In this document: in pieces, positions 26,156 to 36,070 of the stretch | Layout of the letters: each line of letters opens with the position of its first letter | How positions within the stretch are numbered: the stretch's first letter is position 1 | DNA from: Arthrobacter sp. N199823 | GTDB taxonomy: Bacteria > Actinomycetota > Actinomycetes > Actinomycetales > Micrococcaceae | DNA length: 64,000 bases | Assembly: GCF_002929705.1 (NCBI RefSeq) | Contig: NZ_PJIN01000006.1 | Coordinates: 145,607 to 209,606 of the forward strand | Reading direction: 5' to 3' | Position numbers and translations under genes: made by a program | The notes under the pieces: model-generated | Told to the model about the DNA's origin: nothing | The model's input: the letters and a program-made list of their open reading frames with translations, nothing else | The model's database searches: none

Positions 26156-27172
26156 ATGTTTTCCTTGATCTTGGCTTTCATCCTGGCCTGCAGTTATGTC
26201 TATCTTCGCCGCAAGGACCCGCGCATGCTGCGCAACGGGCTGGTCCTGGTTGCAGCCTGCTGGTTTACCGTGACAGGTGTGTCTCAAGTGCTAACCCAAT
26301 GGTTCCCGTGGACACAGTGGATCACGCTCGGAATAGTCGCCCTGACACCTCTTGCAGTGGTTGTCCTGGCCGGATTCTTGATCAGTAACGGTGTGCGCAT
26401 GATGCACCGCGAGGGTCGTAGCCTTGGAAACTTGCTGTCACTGATTGCCGGCCTTGCCTTGTTGGGCCTGCCGGTTGTTGCCGCACTGCTGGTGATCACG
26501 CTCAATCCGGTGGCTATTGGGCTGGCAGCGTTGCTGTTCTTCTTGTGTAGCTACTTTGGCGTGGTCTTTGTGGTTTTCCTGGCCTATGCGGTGGTGTACG
26601 GGCGCATGAATCACACCATCACTCCGGCATCCGTTGTCATCTTGGGCTCGCAAATCATCAACGGAAAAGTGCCGCCACTGCTGCGCTCTCGCCTCGACAA
26701 GGGGCTGGAAGTGTACCGAGGGGCCAGTGCCCAGGAAGAGCTGGCGCCGCTACTGATTCCTTCCGGCGGGCAGGGAGCGGATGAATCCAGACCTGAGGGT
26801 GCCGCCATGGCGGACTATCTGGTCGCAGCGGGGGCGCCCTCCGAACACGTAGTTGCCGAGGAAAGGGCCACCACCACGGCTGAGAATCTGCAGTTTTCAG
26901 CGGCCGTTGCGCAAGAGCAAGGACGGGGTGGTGCCATGGTGATTGTCACCAATAACTACCACGTACTCCGCGCCGCTCTACTGTCTCGCAAGCTCGGGCT
27001 CGACGCCCAAGTGGTGGGCTCCCCCACCGCCCGCTACTTTCTCCCGAGCGCGTTCCTGCGCGAATATGCCGCCATCTTGACCGAGCACAAGGTGCTTCAC
27101 GCGCTGCTGTGCCTGCCGTTCTTGGCTTTGACGGTATTCCTGACCGCGGCGCTGGTCCTGGCCAGCAGCTAG
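26156..27172 (+). CDS. YdcF/DUF218 family membrane protein
   Basis: A 338-residue protein with about four to five membrane helices in the first 150 residues. A cytoplasmic or extracellular DUF218 domain follows at about 160-300: ASVVILGSQIINGKVPPLL, SGGQGADESRPEGAAMADYL, then EERATTTAENL and VTNNYHVLRAALL. These blocks define the YdcF/SanA/ElyC family, where some members affect peptidoglycan precursor metabolism. One more hydrophobic segment closes the protein. Function in this organism is unknown. Single gene. Confidence 0.88.
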   Translation: MFSLILAFILACSYVYLRRKDPRMLRNGLVLVAACWFTVTGVSQVLTQWFPWTQWITLGIVALTPLAVVVLAGFLISNGVRMMHREGRSLGNLLSLIAGLALLGLPVVAALLVITLNPVAIGLAALLFFLCSYFGVVFVVFLAYAVVYGRMNHTITPASVVILGSQIINGKVPPLLRSRLDKGLEVYRGASAQEELAPLLIPSGGQGADESRPEGAAMADYLVAAGAPSEHVVAEERATTTAENLQFSAAVAQEQGRGGAMVIVTNNYHVLRAALLSRKLGLDAQVVGSPTARYFLPSAFLREYAAILTEHKVLHALLCLPFLALTVFLTAALVLASS

Positions 27173-27205
27173 CGCCCAGCAGATGGTGGTCAGCAGGAGC
27201 GTTCG

Positions 27206-27310
27206 CCCAGTCCACAACCGCACAATTCATGATCGCGCAGCCCATGACTGCGCAGTTCGTAACCGGACGGTCCGCAACCCATCAGAGCGCAAGCACTCAG
27301 TCCACAAATT
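27206..27310. repeat. Degenerate 15-bp tandem repeat, seven units
   Basis: Seven consecutive 15-nt units start at 27206, 27221, 27236, 27251, 27266, 27281 and 27296, with the rough consensus CGCAGTCCRCAACCG. Examples are CCCAGTCCACAACCG, CGCAGTTCGTAACCG and CTCAGTCCACAAATT. The array runs from just after ydcF into the 3' end of the small gene at 27297. It is strongly diverged, so it looks old. Confidence 0.6.
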
Positions 27311-27488
27311 CCGACTGTGTCACGATGAATTCCCACTCGCGTTCTGTAAGCGTTCCGTTCGTCATGGCGCCACCGGCCGTTTCCACGGCCGCCACCACAT
27401 GGCTGGGCACCGCACCGGCGCCCGTGTTCTCACGCAGCCACTGTTTAGCCGGTAGCTCGATCTCCAGCCACCACAGATGAATTTCCAC
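27297..27488 (-). CDS. Small conserved-looking hypothetical protein
   Basis: A 63-residue protein beginning VEIHLWWLEIELPAKQWL, with two Trp pairs and a hydrophobic/acidic alternation suggestive of a small folded domain. I recall small actinobacterial proteins with a similar EIHLWWLEI start, but cannot name a family. AAGGGG lies 8 nt before the GTG at 27488. A GTG at 27497 overlaps the ribosome site and is less likely. The last codons overlap the 15-bp tandem array. Function unknown. Confidence 0.55.
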   Translation of the reverse strand: MEIHLWWLEIELPAKQWLRENTGAGAVPSHVVAAVETAGGAMTNGTLTEREWEFIVTQSEFVD

Positions 27489-27722
27489 TCTGGCCACCCC
27501 CTTGGATGTTCTTCAACGTTATGCCTGTCACGGCGACTCTTCAATGGTTAAAATCACGGGTTAAAGTCACAAGGTCCTGTTGCATTTATCAATTACGGCC
27601 AGTCTTGCTTGGCAATGTCGCCGTGGTCTGCATTGCCAGCCTGACCGTGGTGTCCACGGGGCTTCGCCGCACATCGGCGTAGGAACAGCGCAACCCAGGC
27701 TCCGACGTCGTGCGTGAACGTT

Positions 27723-28106
27723 TTAGAGCAGCCACACCACCGTCAGTACGACGGCGATGAGCGGGAAAGTGAGCTGCACCAGGGCCGCTTTGGCCTTCTT
27801 GGGGGATGAAAAAAGCAATACCAGCCCGGCCAGCAGCATGGACCCGCAACCGGCGAGCACCAGGGCAGCACCCACTTCGTGGTGGCCCGTTGCCGCGGCA
27901 ACGATTCCTACCGCGGCCAAGAGCGCTAGGAACAAGTTATAAAAACCCTGGTTGAAGGCCAGCTCCTTCGTGGCGAGGGCCTCACTTTCGCTGGTTCCAA
28001 AGGTTTTGCGGGTCGAAGGGTCCGTCCATCGCAAGGATTCCAGCACAAAGATGTAGACGTGGACCAGGGCGGCCAGTCCAGCGAAAATAAGGGCAGTGAT
28101 CAGCAT
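27723..28106 (-). CDS. DUF1304 family membrane protein
   Basis: A 127-residue protein with four hydrophobic helices. The pattern HVYIFVLESLRW in helix 1 and NQGFYNLFLALLA in helix 2 are typical of DUF1304, a family of small integral membrane proteins without known function. It starts 39 nt after the stop of poxB on the same strand, so the two are probably co-transcribed. No motif links it directly to pyruvate oxidation. Confidence 0.87.
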   Translation of the reverse strand: MLITALIFAGLAALVHVYIFVLESLRWTDPSTRKTFGTSESEALATKELAFNQGFYNLFLALLAAVGIVAAATGHHEVGAALVLAGCGSMLLAGLVLLFSSPKKAKAALVQLTFPLIAVVLTVVWLL

Positions 28107-28145
28107 GGGAATCCTCGAGTGTGTGGTGGACGTTAGGGGTGGAAG

Positions 28146-29894
28146 CTAGCCGCGCGGGATGTTGCGCAGATTCGATCGTGCCATATTGACGGCCTCCCCG
28201 GCACCCCTATTCAACACCACTTTGGACATGGCAGTGGCAAAGCCCAGGATCTGCCCGCCCTTGATCTTTGGCGGGATGGACAGTGCATTTGGGTCCGTGA
28301 TGAGTTCCACCAGCGATGGCCCGTCATGGGCAAACGCGGCACGGTAGGCATCAGCGATCCCGGCAGGATCACTGACTCGCACAGCATGGAATCCCATCGC
28401 CGCGGCAATGGCTGCATAGTTGGTATCCGGGACGTCAACCCCAAAGTCGGCCAGACCGTCCACCAGCATTTCGAGCTTAACCATGCCCAAAGTGGAGTTG
28501 TTGAACACCACAACGTTGACTGGCAGATTATGAGCCGCTGCCGTAATTAATTCACCTAGCAACATCGATAGCCCGCCGTCGCCGGAGACCGAGATGACCT
28601 GCCGCCCAGGATAGGCAGCCTGGACGCCAATGGCTTGGGGAAGGGCGTTCGCCATGGAGCCGTGAAGGTAGGACCCAATGAGCCGGCGGGTGCCCAGGGG
28701 GTTGATGTAGCGGGCCGTCCAAACATTGCACATGCCGGTGTCGGCCGTGAAAATTGCGTCGGCGGCGGCAATCTCATCCAGCAGGGACGCCGCGTATTCC
28801 GGGTGAATGGGCACCAGTTTGTCGGCCTTGCGGGTGTAGGCGCCCACGGCCTTGTTCATGAGCCTGTCATGCTTTTTCATGATGGCGTCCAGGAACTTGG
28901 AGTTCTCTTTGGCCGCAATGAGGGGCATGAGCGCTTGTAGGGTGGGCAAGACGTCGCCATGGATTGCAATGTCCACGTCGGTACGCCGCCCCAAATGTTC
29001 CGGGGCCCTATCCACCTGGGCGGTGCGGGTGTCAGGCAGGAACTGGTCATAGGGGAAATCTGTGCCGAGCATGATCAGCAGGTCCGCATCCGCAATACCC
29101 TCGGCCGCGGCACCGTAGCCCAGCAGTCCTGTCATCCCAATGTCGTACGGGTTCTGGTACTGGATGAAATCCTTGCCACGCAGGCTGTGGCCAATGGGCG
29201 CATTAATTTTCGCAGCCAGCGCCACCACTTCATCATGGGCGCCCTGCACACCGGCGCCGGCAAAGATGGCCACCTTAGTGGCAGCATTGATCGCGTCTGC
29301 CAGCGCCTGGACGCTTTCTGTGGCCGGGACCAGAGTGGCCGGACGCACGGGCCGCGACATCGGCGAGGGTGCCGTGGCTGGCAGGCTGGCAATGTCCCCG
29401 GGCAGCGTCACCACGGCCACCCCGCGCAATCCGAGCGCATGCTGGATAGCGTTGTGAAGGACTCTCGGCGCTTGGTCCGAGGTGCTGATCATTTCGGAGT
29501 ACACCGAGCACTCGCCAAAGAGCCGGTCCGGGTGGGTTTCCTGGAAGAAGCCGCTGCCAATTTGCACGCTGGGCAGGTGTGAGGCGATGGCCAGCACGGG
29601 CGCACCGGTGCGGTTGGCGTCGTAGAGTCCGTTCATGAGGTGGAGGTTGCCTGGCCCGCAGGATCCGGCGCAGACGGCAAGTTCGCCTGTCAGTTGCGCC
29701 TCGGCACCGGCGGCAAAGGCTGCCGCCTCCTCATGACGGACATGAATCCAGTCGATTCCGCCGTTCTTGGACCCACCTGTTTTCCGGACCGCGTCCACCA
29801 ACGGATTCAGGCTGTCGCCCACAATCCCGTAGATGCGCCGTACTCCGGCGGACTGCAATTGTTCAATGAGCTGAGTGGCAAGTTCCTTGGCCAT
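28146..29894 (-). CDS. poxB: Pyruvate dehydrogenase (quinone)
   Basis: A 582-residue thiamine-diphosphate flavoenzyme that oxidises pyruvate to acetate and CO2 and passes electrons to membrane quinone. Seen are IYGIVGDSLNPLVDAV at the start, the catalytic-type Glu in RHEEAAAFAAGA near 56, a central FAD-type domain, and the TDP motif SGDGGLSMLLGELITA followed by FNNSTLGMVKLE. The length is that of PoxB. AGGAGGG lies 5 nt before the ATG at 29894. The open frame continues 45 codons upstream, but that part lacks a ribosome site. The DUF1304 gene follows in the same unit. It is downstream of the mannitol genes, with a 100-nt gap. Confidence 0.93.
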   Translation of the reverse strand: MAKELATQLIEQLQSAGVRRIYGIVGDSLNPLVDAVRKTGGSKNGGIDWIHVRHEEAAAFAAGAEAQLTGELAVCAGSCGPGNLHLMNGLYDANRTGAPVLAIASHLPSVQIGSGFFQETHPDRLFGECSVYSEMISTSDQAPRVLHNAIQHALGLRGVAVVTLPGDIASLPATAPSPMSRPVRPATLVPATESVQALADAINAATKVAIFAGAGVQGAHDEVVALAAKINAPIGHSLRGKDFIQYQNPYDIGMTGLLGYGAAAEGIADADLLIMLGTDFPYDQFLPDTRTAQVDRAPEHLGRRTDVDIAIHGDVLPTLQALMPLIAAKENSKFLDAIMKKHDRLMNKAVGAYTRKADKLVPIHPEYAASLLDEIAAADAIFTADTGMCNVWTARYINPLGTRRLIGSYLHGSMANALPQAIGVQAAYPGRQVISVSGDGGLSMLLGELITAAAHNLPVNVVVFNNSTLGMVKLEMLVDGLADFGVDVPDTNYAAIAAAMGFHAVRVSDPAGIADAYRAAFAHDGPSLVELITDPNALSIPPKIKGGQILGFATAMSKVVLNRGAGEAVNMARSNLRNIPRG

Positions 29895-29994
29895 GAGACC
29901 CTCCTGCTGCAAATTGGCTCTACATCGGTTACTGGCCACAATAGCCCCCTGCGCTGGGCGGCGCTGAGGGCTACTGTGGCTAGTCGAGCGCAGA

Positions 29995-31152
29995 CTAGTT
30001 GCTGGCCGGCTCCGACTTCTTGGCCGCAATCAGGGTGCTAACCGCGGAAAATAGCGGATGTTCCGCGGCAAGCCCGGTAATCCTTGCCGTGGCATCCTCC
30101 GCCGTGTTGGTAGCGATGATCTCCGCCAGCTCCACCGCTTCGGCATCCGCCGCATCATCAAAGTGCAGCGCAGCGCCGATGGCCGCCAACAACGCCACCG
30201 GAGTGAGCCCATTTTCAGCCAGTTCGGCGGCGGGTCCAATGAACCTCTCGTGCCGGCTTAGCTTGCGCATGGGCGCACGCCCCACACGGTTCACGGTGTC
30301 TGGCAGGAATTCATTGGCGAACCGGAGCAGAATCTTTTGGACATAGGCTTCCTGATCCGCCGGCGCGAATTCATGCTTGCGCACCAGCAGCGCCTTGGTC
30401 TCCTCCAGCACGGCCCGCACCTGGGCCTGAACGCCGGGATCAGCCATGGCGTCGGAGATCTTTTCGATTCCTGCCGCGTAGCCAAAGTAGGCCGTGGATG
30501 CGTGGCCCGTGTTCACTGTGAACAGCTTGCGTTCAATGTAGGGGGCCAGATCATCCACAAACGTGGCTCCGTCAATGACAGGTTCATTGCCCTTGAAGGG
30601 GGTCCTGTCGATGACCCATTCAAAAAACGTCTCCACCGTGACATCCAGACCCTGTCCGGGCGCCTGGTTCGGGACGATCCGATCCACTGCCGTGTTGGCA
30701 AACACGGCGGCGGAATTCACTGTGCCCTCATCCACGCTGTCGTCCGAGCGGACGGCAGCTTCAAGGATGTCAGTGGCGTTGATGGCGTTTTCGCAGGCCA
30801 TGACCTGCAACGGAGCCAGCGCAGCATCCCTGGCGGCGATGCCGCGGGCAATGAGCGGTGCCACGAATTTGAGGATGTTGGGCCCCACCGCAGTGGTGAG
30901 AATGTCCGCCGTCGCAATTTCCGCAACCACGGTGTCCGCCGAAGCGGCGGAGTTCAACGCCCGAAAATTGTTGACGGTACGCACGGTGGCGTTCTCGCCC
31001 ACCTCGTGCACGTCGTAGCTGTCCGCCGCGGCTAGCTCGTTGATGAGCGCCTCCGCGACGTCGGCAAAGACAATCTCATACCCGGCATTGTGCAGGAGCA
31101 AGCCCACAAATCCGCGGCCAATGTTGCCGGCCCCAAAGTGAACAGCCTTCAT
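29995..31152 (-). CDS. mtlD: Mannitol-1-phosphate 5-dehydrogenase
   Basis: Converts mannitol 1-phosphate from the PTS to fructose 6-phosphate with NAD+. The 385-residue protein opens with [20 protein letters not shown], the Rossmann motif typical of MtlD. It also has [20 protein letters not shown], containing the catalytic Lys of long-chain polyol dehydrogenases with the following NTGH. The start ATG overlaps the TAA of mtlA by one base (TAATG), so translation is coupled. It is the third gene of the tetR-mtlA-mtlD unit. Confidence 0.95.
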   Translation of the reverse strand: MKAVHFGAGNIGRGFVGLLLHNAGYEIVFADVAEALINELAAADSYDVHEVGENATVRTVNNFRALNSAASADTVVAEIATADILTTAVGPNILKFVAPLIARGIAARDAALAPLQVMACENAINATDILEAAVRSDDSVDEGTVNSAAVFANTAVDRIVPNQAPGQGLDVTVETFFEWVIDRTPFKGNEPVIDGATFVDDLAPYIERKLFTVNTGHASTAYFGYAAGIEKISDAMADPGVQAQVRAVLEETKALLVRKHEFAPADQEAYVQKILLRFANEFLPDTVNRVGRAPMRKLSRHERFIGPAAELAENGLTPVALLAAIGAALHFDDAADAEAVELAEIIATNTAEDATARITGLAAEHPLFSAVSTLIAAKKSEPASN

Positions 31153-33077
31153 TACGCGTTTACCTTTCCAAAGATATCCAGGACCTCATCCACGGTGGTG
31201 GCGTTTTCGAGCCGGGCCACCTGCGCCTTGTCGGTGAAGACGCGGGCAATAGAGGACAAGATGGACAAGTGCTCGTTGTTGATTCCTGCCACACCCACCA
31301 CGAACTTGACCGGCTTGCCGTTCCAGTCGATGCCGTTCGGGTAGTGGATGATCGAGACGGCAGAGCTGGTGATGTTTCCCTTGGCCTCGTTGGTTCCATG
31401 CGGGATGGCCAGGAAGTTGCCCATGTAGGTGGACACCGAGGTTTCGCGCTCATGCATGGCCGCAACATAGGCGGCATTCACAGCGCCCCGGGCCAGCAGC
31501 AACGCACCGGCCTCATCGATGGCGCCGTCACGAGTGGTGGCGGTGCCGTTCAGGACCACGCTCTCCCGGGCCAGAACCGTGCCGCCCCCTGAGGCTGGCG
31601 CTTCTACGGGCTCTTCGGCCGCAGGTGCAGTGGCCTGTCCGGCCGTTGAGTTGCTGGTACGGACCAGCTCCACAATTTCCTCGTAGCGCGGGCTGTTCAT
31701 GAAGTTGTCCACGGCCACATGGACGGCACTTGCCGTGACAGGGGCGGCACGTGCGGCGAGGTCCTGGTGCGTGACAACGACGTCGTACGTGTCGGTCAGG
31801 TTGGAGATGGCCGAGTTGGTGACCTTCACCTCCGGGAAACCGGCCTTCTTGATCATGTTGCGAAGCACCGAGGCTCCCATGGCACTGGAACCCATCCCGG
31901 CGTCGCAAGCAAAAACAACCGTGCTGATGGGGCCGGACGTGCCGGCCCCGGCGAGGGCAAACGCAACCGAGCTCTTCTTGCCCTTGAGCGCTTCCATCTT
32001 GGCCGTGGCGTCGCCCAGACCGTCGCTTTCAGCAGGAATGGGGCTTATTTTGAGGATGAGCGAACCAATCAGGAACGACACCGCCGCCGCTGCAAACACC
32101 GACAGCGCGACGCCAAAGTAGCTGTCCTTGGCGGTCATGGCAAAGACGGCAAAAATGCTCCCTGGTGCTGCCGGGGCTACCAGTCCGGAGTCGGTCAGAA
32201 CCAGCATGAAGATGCCTGTCATGCCGCCGCCAATGGTCGCAAGGATCATGGCCGGCTTCATCAGGACGTACGGGAAATAGATCTCATGGATCCCACCGAA
32301 GAACTGGATAACTGCCGCACCCGGGGCCGAGGCCTTGGCTAGGCCCTTACCGAAGATGGAGTATGCGAGCAGCAGGCCCAGGCCGGGGCCGGGGTTCGCT
32401 TCCAGCAGGAACAGGATGGACTTGCCGTTGTTCAGCGCCTGCTCCGTGCCCAGCGGGGTCAGGATGCCATGATTGATGGCGTTGTTCAGGAACAAGACCT
32501 TGGCGGGCTCAATAAAGATGCTGGTCAACGGCAGCAGCCCGTTATTGACTAGGAATTCAACAACACGGCCTGCGCCGTTGCTAAACGCCGTCACCAATGG
32601 ACCCACTACCAGCAGGCCAACAATAGCCATGATGCCGGAGAGAATACCTGCGGAGAAGTTGTCAATGAGCATTTCAAAGCCGGGCTTAATGCGGCCTTCC
32701 CAGGCCTTGTCCAGCTTCTTCATGACCCAGGCTGTCAGCGGGCCCATGATCATGGCGCCAATGAACATGGGGATGTCAGTTCCCACCACCACACCCATGG
32801 TCGCTACGGCACCCACCACACCACCGCGGACACCGTGGATCATCTTGCCGCCGGTATAGCCGATCAGCAAGGGGAGCATGAAGAAGAGCATGGGTTCGAC
32901 CATGGCCCCCACGGTCGCGTTGGGGAAGAACCCCGCAGGAATGAAGAGAGCCGTAATCAGGCCCCAGGCAATGAATGCGCCAATATTGGGCATGATCATG
33001 CCGGATAAGAAGGTGCCAAATTTCTGCACCCCTACCCGCACGCCACCCTTCGGGGCGGCCACTGTTTGAGTTGCCAT
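31152..33077 (-). CDS. mtlA: PTS mannitol transporter, fused IICBA
   Basis: Membrane permease that imports mannitol and phosphorylates it to mannitol 1-phosphate. Domains in order: IIC membrane domain at about 15-345 with [16 protein letters not shown] at about 385-475 with the phospho-Cys391 in [11 protein letters not shown]; an Ala/Pro linker; and IIA at about 500-641 with phospho-His560 in [10 protein letters not shown]. Its length of 641 is that of a full IICBA. It receives phosphate from EI and HPr encoded divergently at 34014-36038. It is followed by mtlD with a 1-nt overlap. AAGGAA lies 6 nt before the ATG. Confidence 0.95.
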   Translation of the reverse strand: MATQTVAAPKGGVRVGVQKFGTFLSGMIMPNIGAFIAWGLITALFIPAGFFPNATVGAMVEPMLFFMLPLLIGYTGGKMIHGVRGGVVGAVATMGVVVGTDIPMFIGAMIMGPLTAWVMKKLDKAWEGRIKPGFEMLIDNFSAGILSGIMAIVGLLVVGPLVTAFSNGAGRVVEFLVNNGLLPLTSIFIEPAKVLFLNNAINHGILTPLGTEQALNNGKSILFLLEANPGPGLGLLLAYSIFGKGLAKASAPGAAVIQFFGGIHEIYFPYVLMKPAMILATIGGGMTGIFMLVLTDSGLVAPAAPGSIFAVFAMTAKDSYFGVALSVFAAAAVSFLIGSLILKISPIPAESDGLGDATAKMEALKGKKSSVAFALAGAGTSGPISTVVFACDAGMGSSAMGASVLRNMIKKAGFPEVKVTNSAISNLTDTYDVVVTHQDLAARAAPVTASAVHVAVDNFMNSPRYEEIVELVRTSNSTAGQATAPAAEEPVEAPASGGGTVLARESVVLNGTATTRDGAIDEAGALLLARGAVNAAYVAAMHERETSVSTYMGNFLAIPHGTNEAKGNITSSAVSIIHYPNGIDWNGKPVKFVVGVAGINNEHLSILSSIARVFTDKAQVARLENATTVDEVLDIFGKVNA

Positions 33078-33143
33078 GAGAGTTTCCTTACCGTGAGTCC
33101 TGCGCCTCTGCAGGAGTAACTGGGGATGATGGTGTGTGTTGCT

Positions 33144-33863
33144 TTAAGTTTTAGAAATGCGGTGAAGCCATTCGAGGAAAAGCTTTAACTCGGTGGTGGA
33201 GAGTTGCTCCGGATGCGAGGATTCCAGAGCGGCATTAAGAGCAATGGCAGCAACCACCACCGACGTTGGGCCCACCGGCGTTGCCGCCGGGCTGAGACCC
33301 GCCGCCGAGGAAACCGCCGTGATGACGGCTTCTCTGGTCATGTCCGACAAATCGAAATTCCTGCCCTCTGCCGGTTCGGCAATGAGCATCAAGGTGACAC
33401 CAACATTGGCCGCCAGAATGCTGCGGGAGGCCTCCACGGGAGAAACGCAGAGCAGGCCAGCCGCGGCCGCCTTTTCCAGCATTTCCTCCATGAAACCTTC
33501 CGCTTCAGCTACTCGCACAGGGCGGCTTTCAGGACGGATATTGCCAAACATGACCGAATACAGCTGTGGATTGTCCAGACCGAATTGGAGGTGGTTATCC
33601 CAAATCTGACGCACATCCTGCAAGGGGTGACCGGTGGGCACAAAGTTGTGCTCACCGGCTACATACTCTTCAAACCCAGCGTCAATGACCGCGTTGAAGA
33701 GCCCCTCCTTGTCCCCAAAATGGTGATACAAGGTGGGGGCAGTTACACCAGCCAACTCGGTGATTTGCCGTGTTGAAACTGGCTTGCCCGCCGAATTAGC
33801 CAACAACTCAGCTGCAGCTTGAAGCAGCCTCGTTTTGGCCGGAAGCTGGCCGTCGATGTTCAT
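33144..33863 (-). CDS. TetR/AcrR family transcriptional regulator
   Basis: A 239-residue regulator. Residues about 8-55 (AKTRLLQAAAELLANS, TRQITELAGVTAPTLYHHFG, DKEGLFNAV) are the classic TetR N-terminal HTH. The C-terminal domain is helical and would bind an unknown ligand. It is the first gene before mtlA-mtlD and divergent from ptsI-ptsH, with a perfect 15-bp palindrome between (33882-33896). This suggests that it controls both the mannitol genes and general PTS genes, in place of the MtlR-type regulator seen in other groups. That role is inferred from position. Confidence 0.87.
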   Translation of the reverse strand: MNIDGQLPAKTRLLQAAAELLANSAGKPVSTRQITELAGVTAPTLYHHFGDKEGLFNAVIDAGFEEYVAGEHNFVPTGHPLQDVRQIWDNHLQFGLDNPQLYSVMFGNIRPESRPVRVAEAEGFMEEMLEKAAAAGLLCVSPVEASRSILAANVGVTLMLIAEPAEGRNFDLSDMTREAVITAVSSAAGLSPAATPVGPTSVVVAAIALNAALESSHPEQLSTTELKLFLEWLHRISKT

Positions 33864-33881
33864 GACTGCTACCGTAGCATC

Positions 33882-33896
33882 TATAGCAACGCTATA
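33882..33896. promoter_or_regulatory. Palindrome, candidate TetR operator
   Basis: TATAGCAACGCTATA is a perfect palindrome of 6-bp arms around AAC. It lies 19 nt before the tetR start and about 118 nt before ptsI. It overlaps TATA-rich DNA suited to a -10 element on either strand, so a bound repressor could block both promoters. Confidence 0.6.
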
Positions 33897-34013
33897 TGAA
33901 GAGCGTCACAGGAATTACTTTTAGCACGGCCCCGCATTCGCAAGGCGCATGACTTGGGGCACAGCCGCCCTGCCCACAGACACAGCGACATCTAAAGAAG
34001 TAGAGGACTTTCA

Positions 34014-35699
34014 ATGCAGAATTTCCCAGGAGTTGGGGTCAGCCCCGGACGAATCATTGGCACCATTCGCCAGATGCCCGCACCGTTGGCTGATCCGCCC
34101 GCCGGGGAGATGCTGGCTTCAGGGATCAGCGCAGAAGAGGCCACTCTGGCCCTTCAAGCAGCCGCCAAGGATGTGCAGTCCCAGCTACGTGAGCGCGCGG
34201 CTGGCGCCAGCGCCGATGCCAAGGCCGTGCTGGAAGCCACCGCGCTGATGGCTGCGGATCCCATGCTCATCAAGGCCGCCATCAAGTTAATCAAGACCGG
34301 AACCTCGGCCGAACGCGCCGTGTGGGAAGCCGCCGAAGCTGTCGTCGCGATGCTGGTTAATCTCGGTGGCTACATGGCCGAGCGTGCCACCGACGTCCTC
34401 GATGTTCGGGCCCGGATTGTGGCATCACTGCGTGGTGTTCCGGCACCCGGCATCCCCACATCGGAGGAGCCCTTCATTCTTGTGGCAGAAGATCTGGCCC
34501 CGGCCGACACCGCCACGCTCGATCCCACCATTGTCATTGCCCTCGTAACGGCCGGGGGCGGGCCGCAGTCGCACACGGCCATCATTGCCCGCTCCCTCGG
34601 CCTGCCCGCCGTGGTAGCCGCCGCCGGCGTCGACACGCTCCCCGATGGCACGGAAGTCTATGTCGACGGCGCCGCCGGAACCATCGCCACCGAACCCGGT
34701 GATGACGAGCGCGCCGCGGCGGTTGCCTGGGCCGCCAACGCCTCAACCCTTGCCGTCTTTGATGGAGCCGGAACCACAGCTGACGGACACTTGGTGCCGC
34801 TTCTGGCCAATGTGGGCGGAGCCAAGGATGCCATCAAGGCAGCGGCCGCCGGTGCCCAGGGCGTTGGCTTGTTGCGCACCGAATTCTGCTTCCTGGAACG
34901 GGAAACCGAGCCCAGCCACGACGAGCAGGTGGAGGCCTATCGTGGCGTCTTTGACGCTTTCCCGGGCAAGAAAGTGGTGGTCCGCACCCTTGATGCGGGC
35001 GCAGACAAGCCGCTGCCCTTCCTGACCGATGCAACGGAACCGAACCCGGCCTTGGGTGTGCGCGGGTACCGGACGGATATGTCCTCACCAGGTGTGCTTG
35101 AACGCCAGCTTGCGGCCATCGCGGCAGCCGCCGAAGGCACCACAGCCGATGTGTGGGTCATGGCACCCATGATCTCAACACCTGATGAGGCCGCCCGGTT
35201 CGCATCGCTCTGTTCAGCCGCAGGCCTGAAAACGCCCGGCGTCATGGTGGAGGTCCCCTCGGCTGCCGTCACGTCGGAGTCGATCCTGCGCGAGGTGGCA
35301 TTCGCCAGCCTCGGCACCAACGATCTGACGCAGTACACCATGGCCGCCGACCGCCAGCTGGGTCCACTCGCCGCTTTGAACAACCCGTGGCAGCCAGCCG
35401 TACTGCAACTGGTCCGCCTGACGGTGGCCGGCTCCATCGCCGAGGGCGGCGGAAAACCCGTGGGAGTCTGCGGCGAGGCCGCCGCGGACCCAGCTCTCGC
35501 CGTCGTACTCGTGGGCCTGGGCGTAGCAACACTGTCCATGACCGCCCGGTCGCTGGCAGCAGTGGGCGCCGTGTTGGCCACGGTAACCCTGAAGGAAGCA
35601 CAGGAAATCGCTACACTGGCCCTACGCGCAACGAGCCCAGCCCAAGCCCGGGAGTTGGCGCGCGAAAAGCTGCCCATTCTCGCCGAGCTTGGGCTGTAA
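34014..35699 (+). CDS. ptsI: PTS enzyme I (PEP-protein phosphotransferase)
   Basis: Takes phosphate from phosphoenolpyruvate and passes it to HPr. The phospho-His is H187 in GGGPQSHTAIIARSLGLPAV. The PEP-binding barrel has GLLRTEFCFLERE, GVRGYRTDMSSP and VMVEVPSAAV, SLGTNDLTQYTMAADR and the cysteine loop PVGVCGEAAADP. Length is 561, normal for EI. GAGGA lies 6 nt before the ATG. ptsH follows after 60 nt. It is divergent from the tetR-mtlA-mtlD unit, so all components for mannitol phosphorylation lie in this locus. Confidence 0.95.
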   Translation: MQNFPGVGVSPGRIIGTIRQMPAPLADPPAGEMLASGISAEEATLALQAAAKDVQSQLRERAAGASADAKAVLEATALMAADPMLIKAAIKLIKTGTSAERAVWEAAEAVVAMLVNLGGYMAERATDVLDVRARIVASLRGVPAPGIPTSEEPFILVAEDLAPADTATLDPTIVIALVTAGGGPQSHTAIIARSLGLPAVVAAAGVDTLPDGTEVYVDGAAGTIATEPGDDERAAAVAWAANASTLAVFDGAGTTADGHLVPLLANVGGAKDAIKAAAAGAQGVGLLRTEFCFLERETEPSHDEQVEAYRGVFDAFPGKKVVVRTLDAGADKPLPFLTDATEPNPALGVRGYRTDMSSPGVLERQLAAIAAAAEGTTADVWVMAPMISTPDEAARFASLCSAAGLKTPGVMVEVPSAAVTSESILREVAFASLGTNDLTQYTMAADRQLGPLAALNNPWQPAVLQLVRLTVAGSIAEGGGKPVGVCGEAAADPALAVVLVGLGVATLSMTARSLAAVGAVLATVTLKEAQEIATLALRATSPAQARELAREKLPILAELGL

Positions 35700-35759
35700 A
35701 TTCACACCAGCAAGACCGCATGACCGCAGATTCAACCATCAGCTCCCCCAGGAGGAACC

Positions 35760-36038
35760 ATGTCAGAACGTACCGCAACCGTCGCCAGCAGCTCTGGATT
35801 GCACGCCCGTCCGGCGTCTCTCTTCGCTGAAGCAGCCGCTGAAACAGGTGTTGAGGTGACCATCGCCATGGCCGGCACCCCCGCCGAAGACGCCATGGAT
35901 GCCAGCAGCATCCTCTCGCTGATGACCTTGGGCGCCGAGCATGGCAGCGAAGTTGTCCTGCGGGCCGAAGGTGACGGCGCCGACGCGGCACTGGACGCGC
36001 TGGTCAAGATGCTCGAAACGGACCTCGACGCCGTCTAA
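35760..36038 (+). CDS. ptsH: PTS phosphocarrier protein HPr
   Basis: A 92-residue HPr. His15 in SSGLHARPAS is the phosphorylation site and is followed by the conserved Arg and Pro. The region around the regulatory Ser46 reads DASSILSLMTLGA, so serines are present there, although no HPr kinase gene is seen in the window. AGGAGG lies 6 nt before the ATG. It is co-transcribed with ptsI. Confidence 0.94.
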   Translation: MSERTATVASSSGLHARPASLFAEAAAETGVEVTIAMAGTPAEDAMDASSILSLMTLGAEHGSEVVLRAEGDGADAALDALVKMLETDLDAV

Positions 36039-36070
36039 GTTACGCACCCGCTGAGCTTGAGCTAAGCCGC

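Noticed and set aside
27206-27310. CRISPR array
   Set aside because: Units are 15 nt, contiguous and diverged, with no unique spacers and no cas genes.
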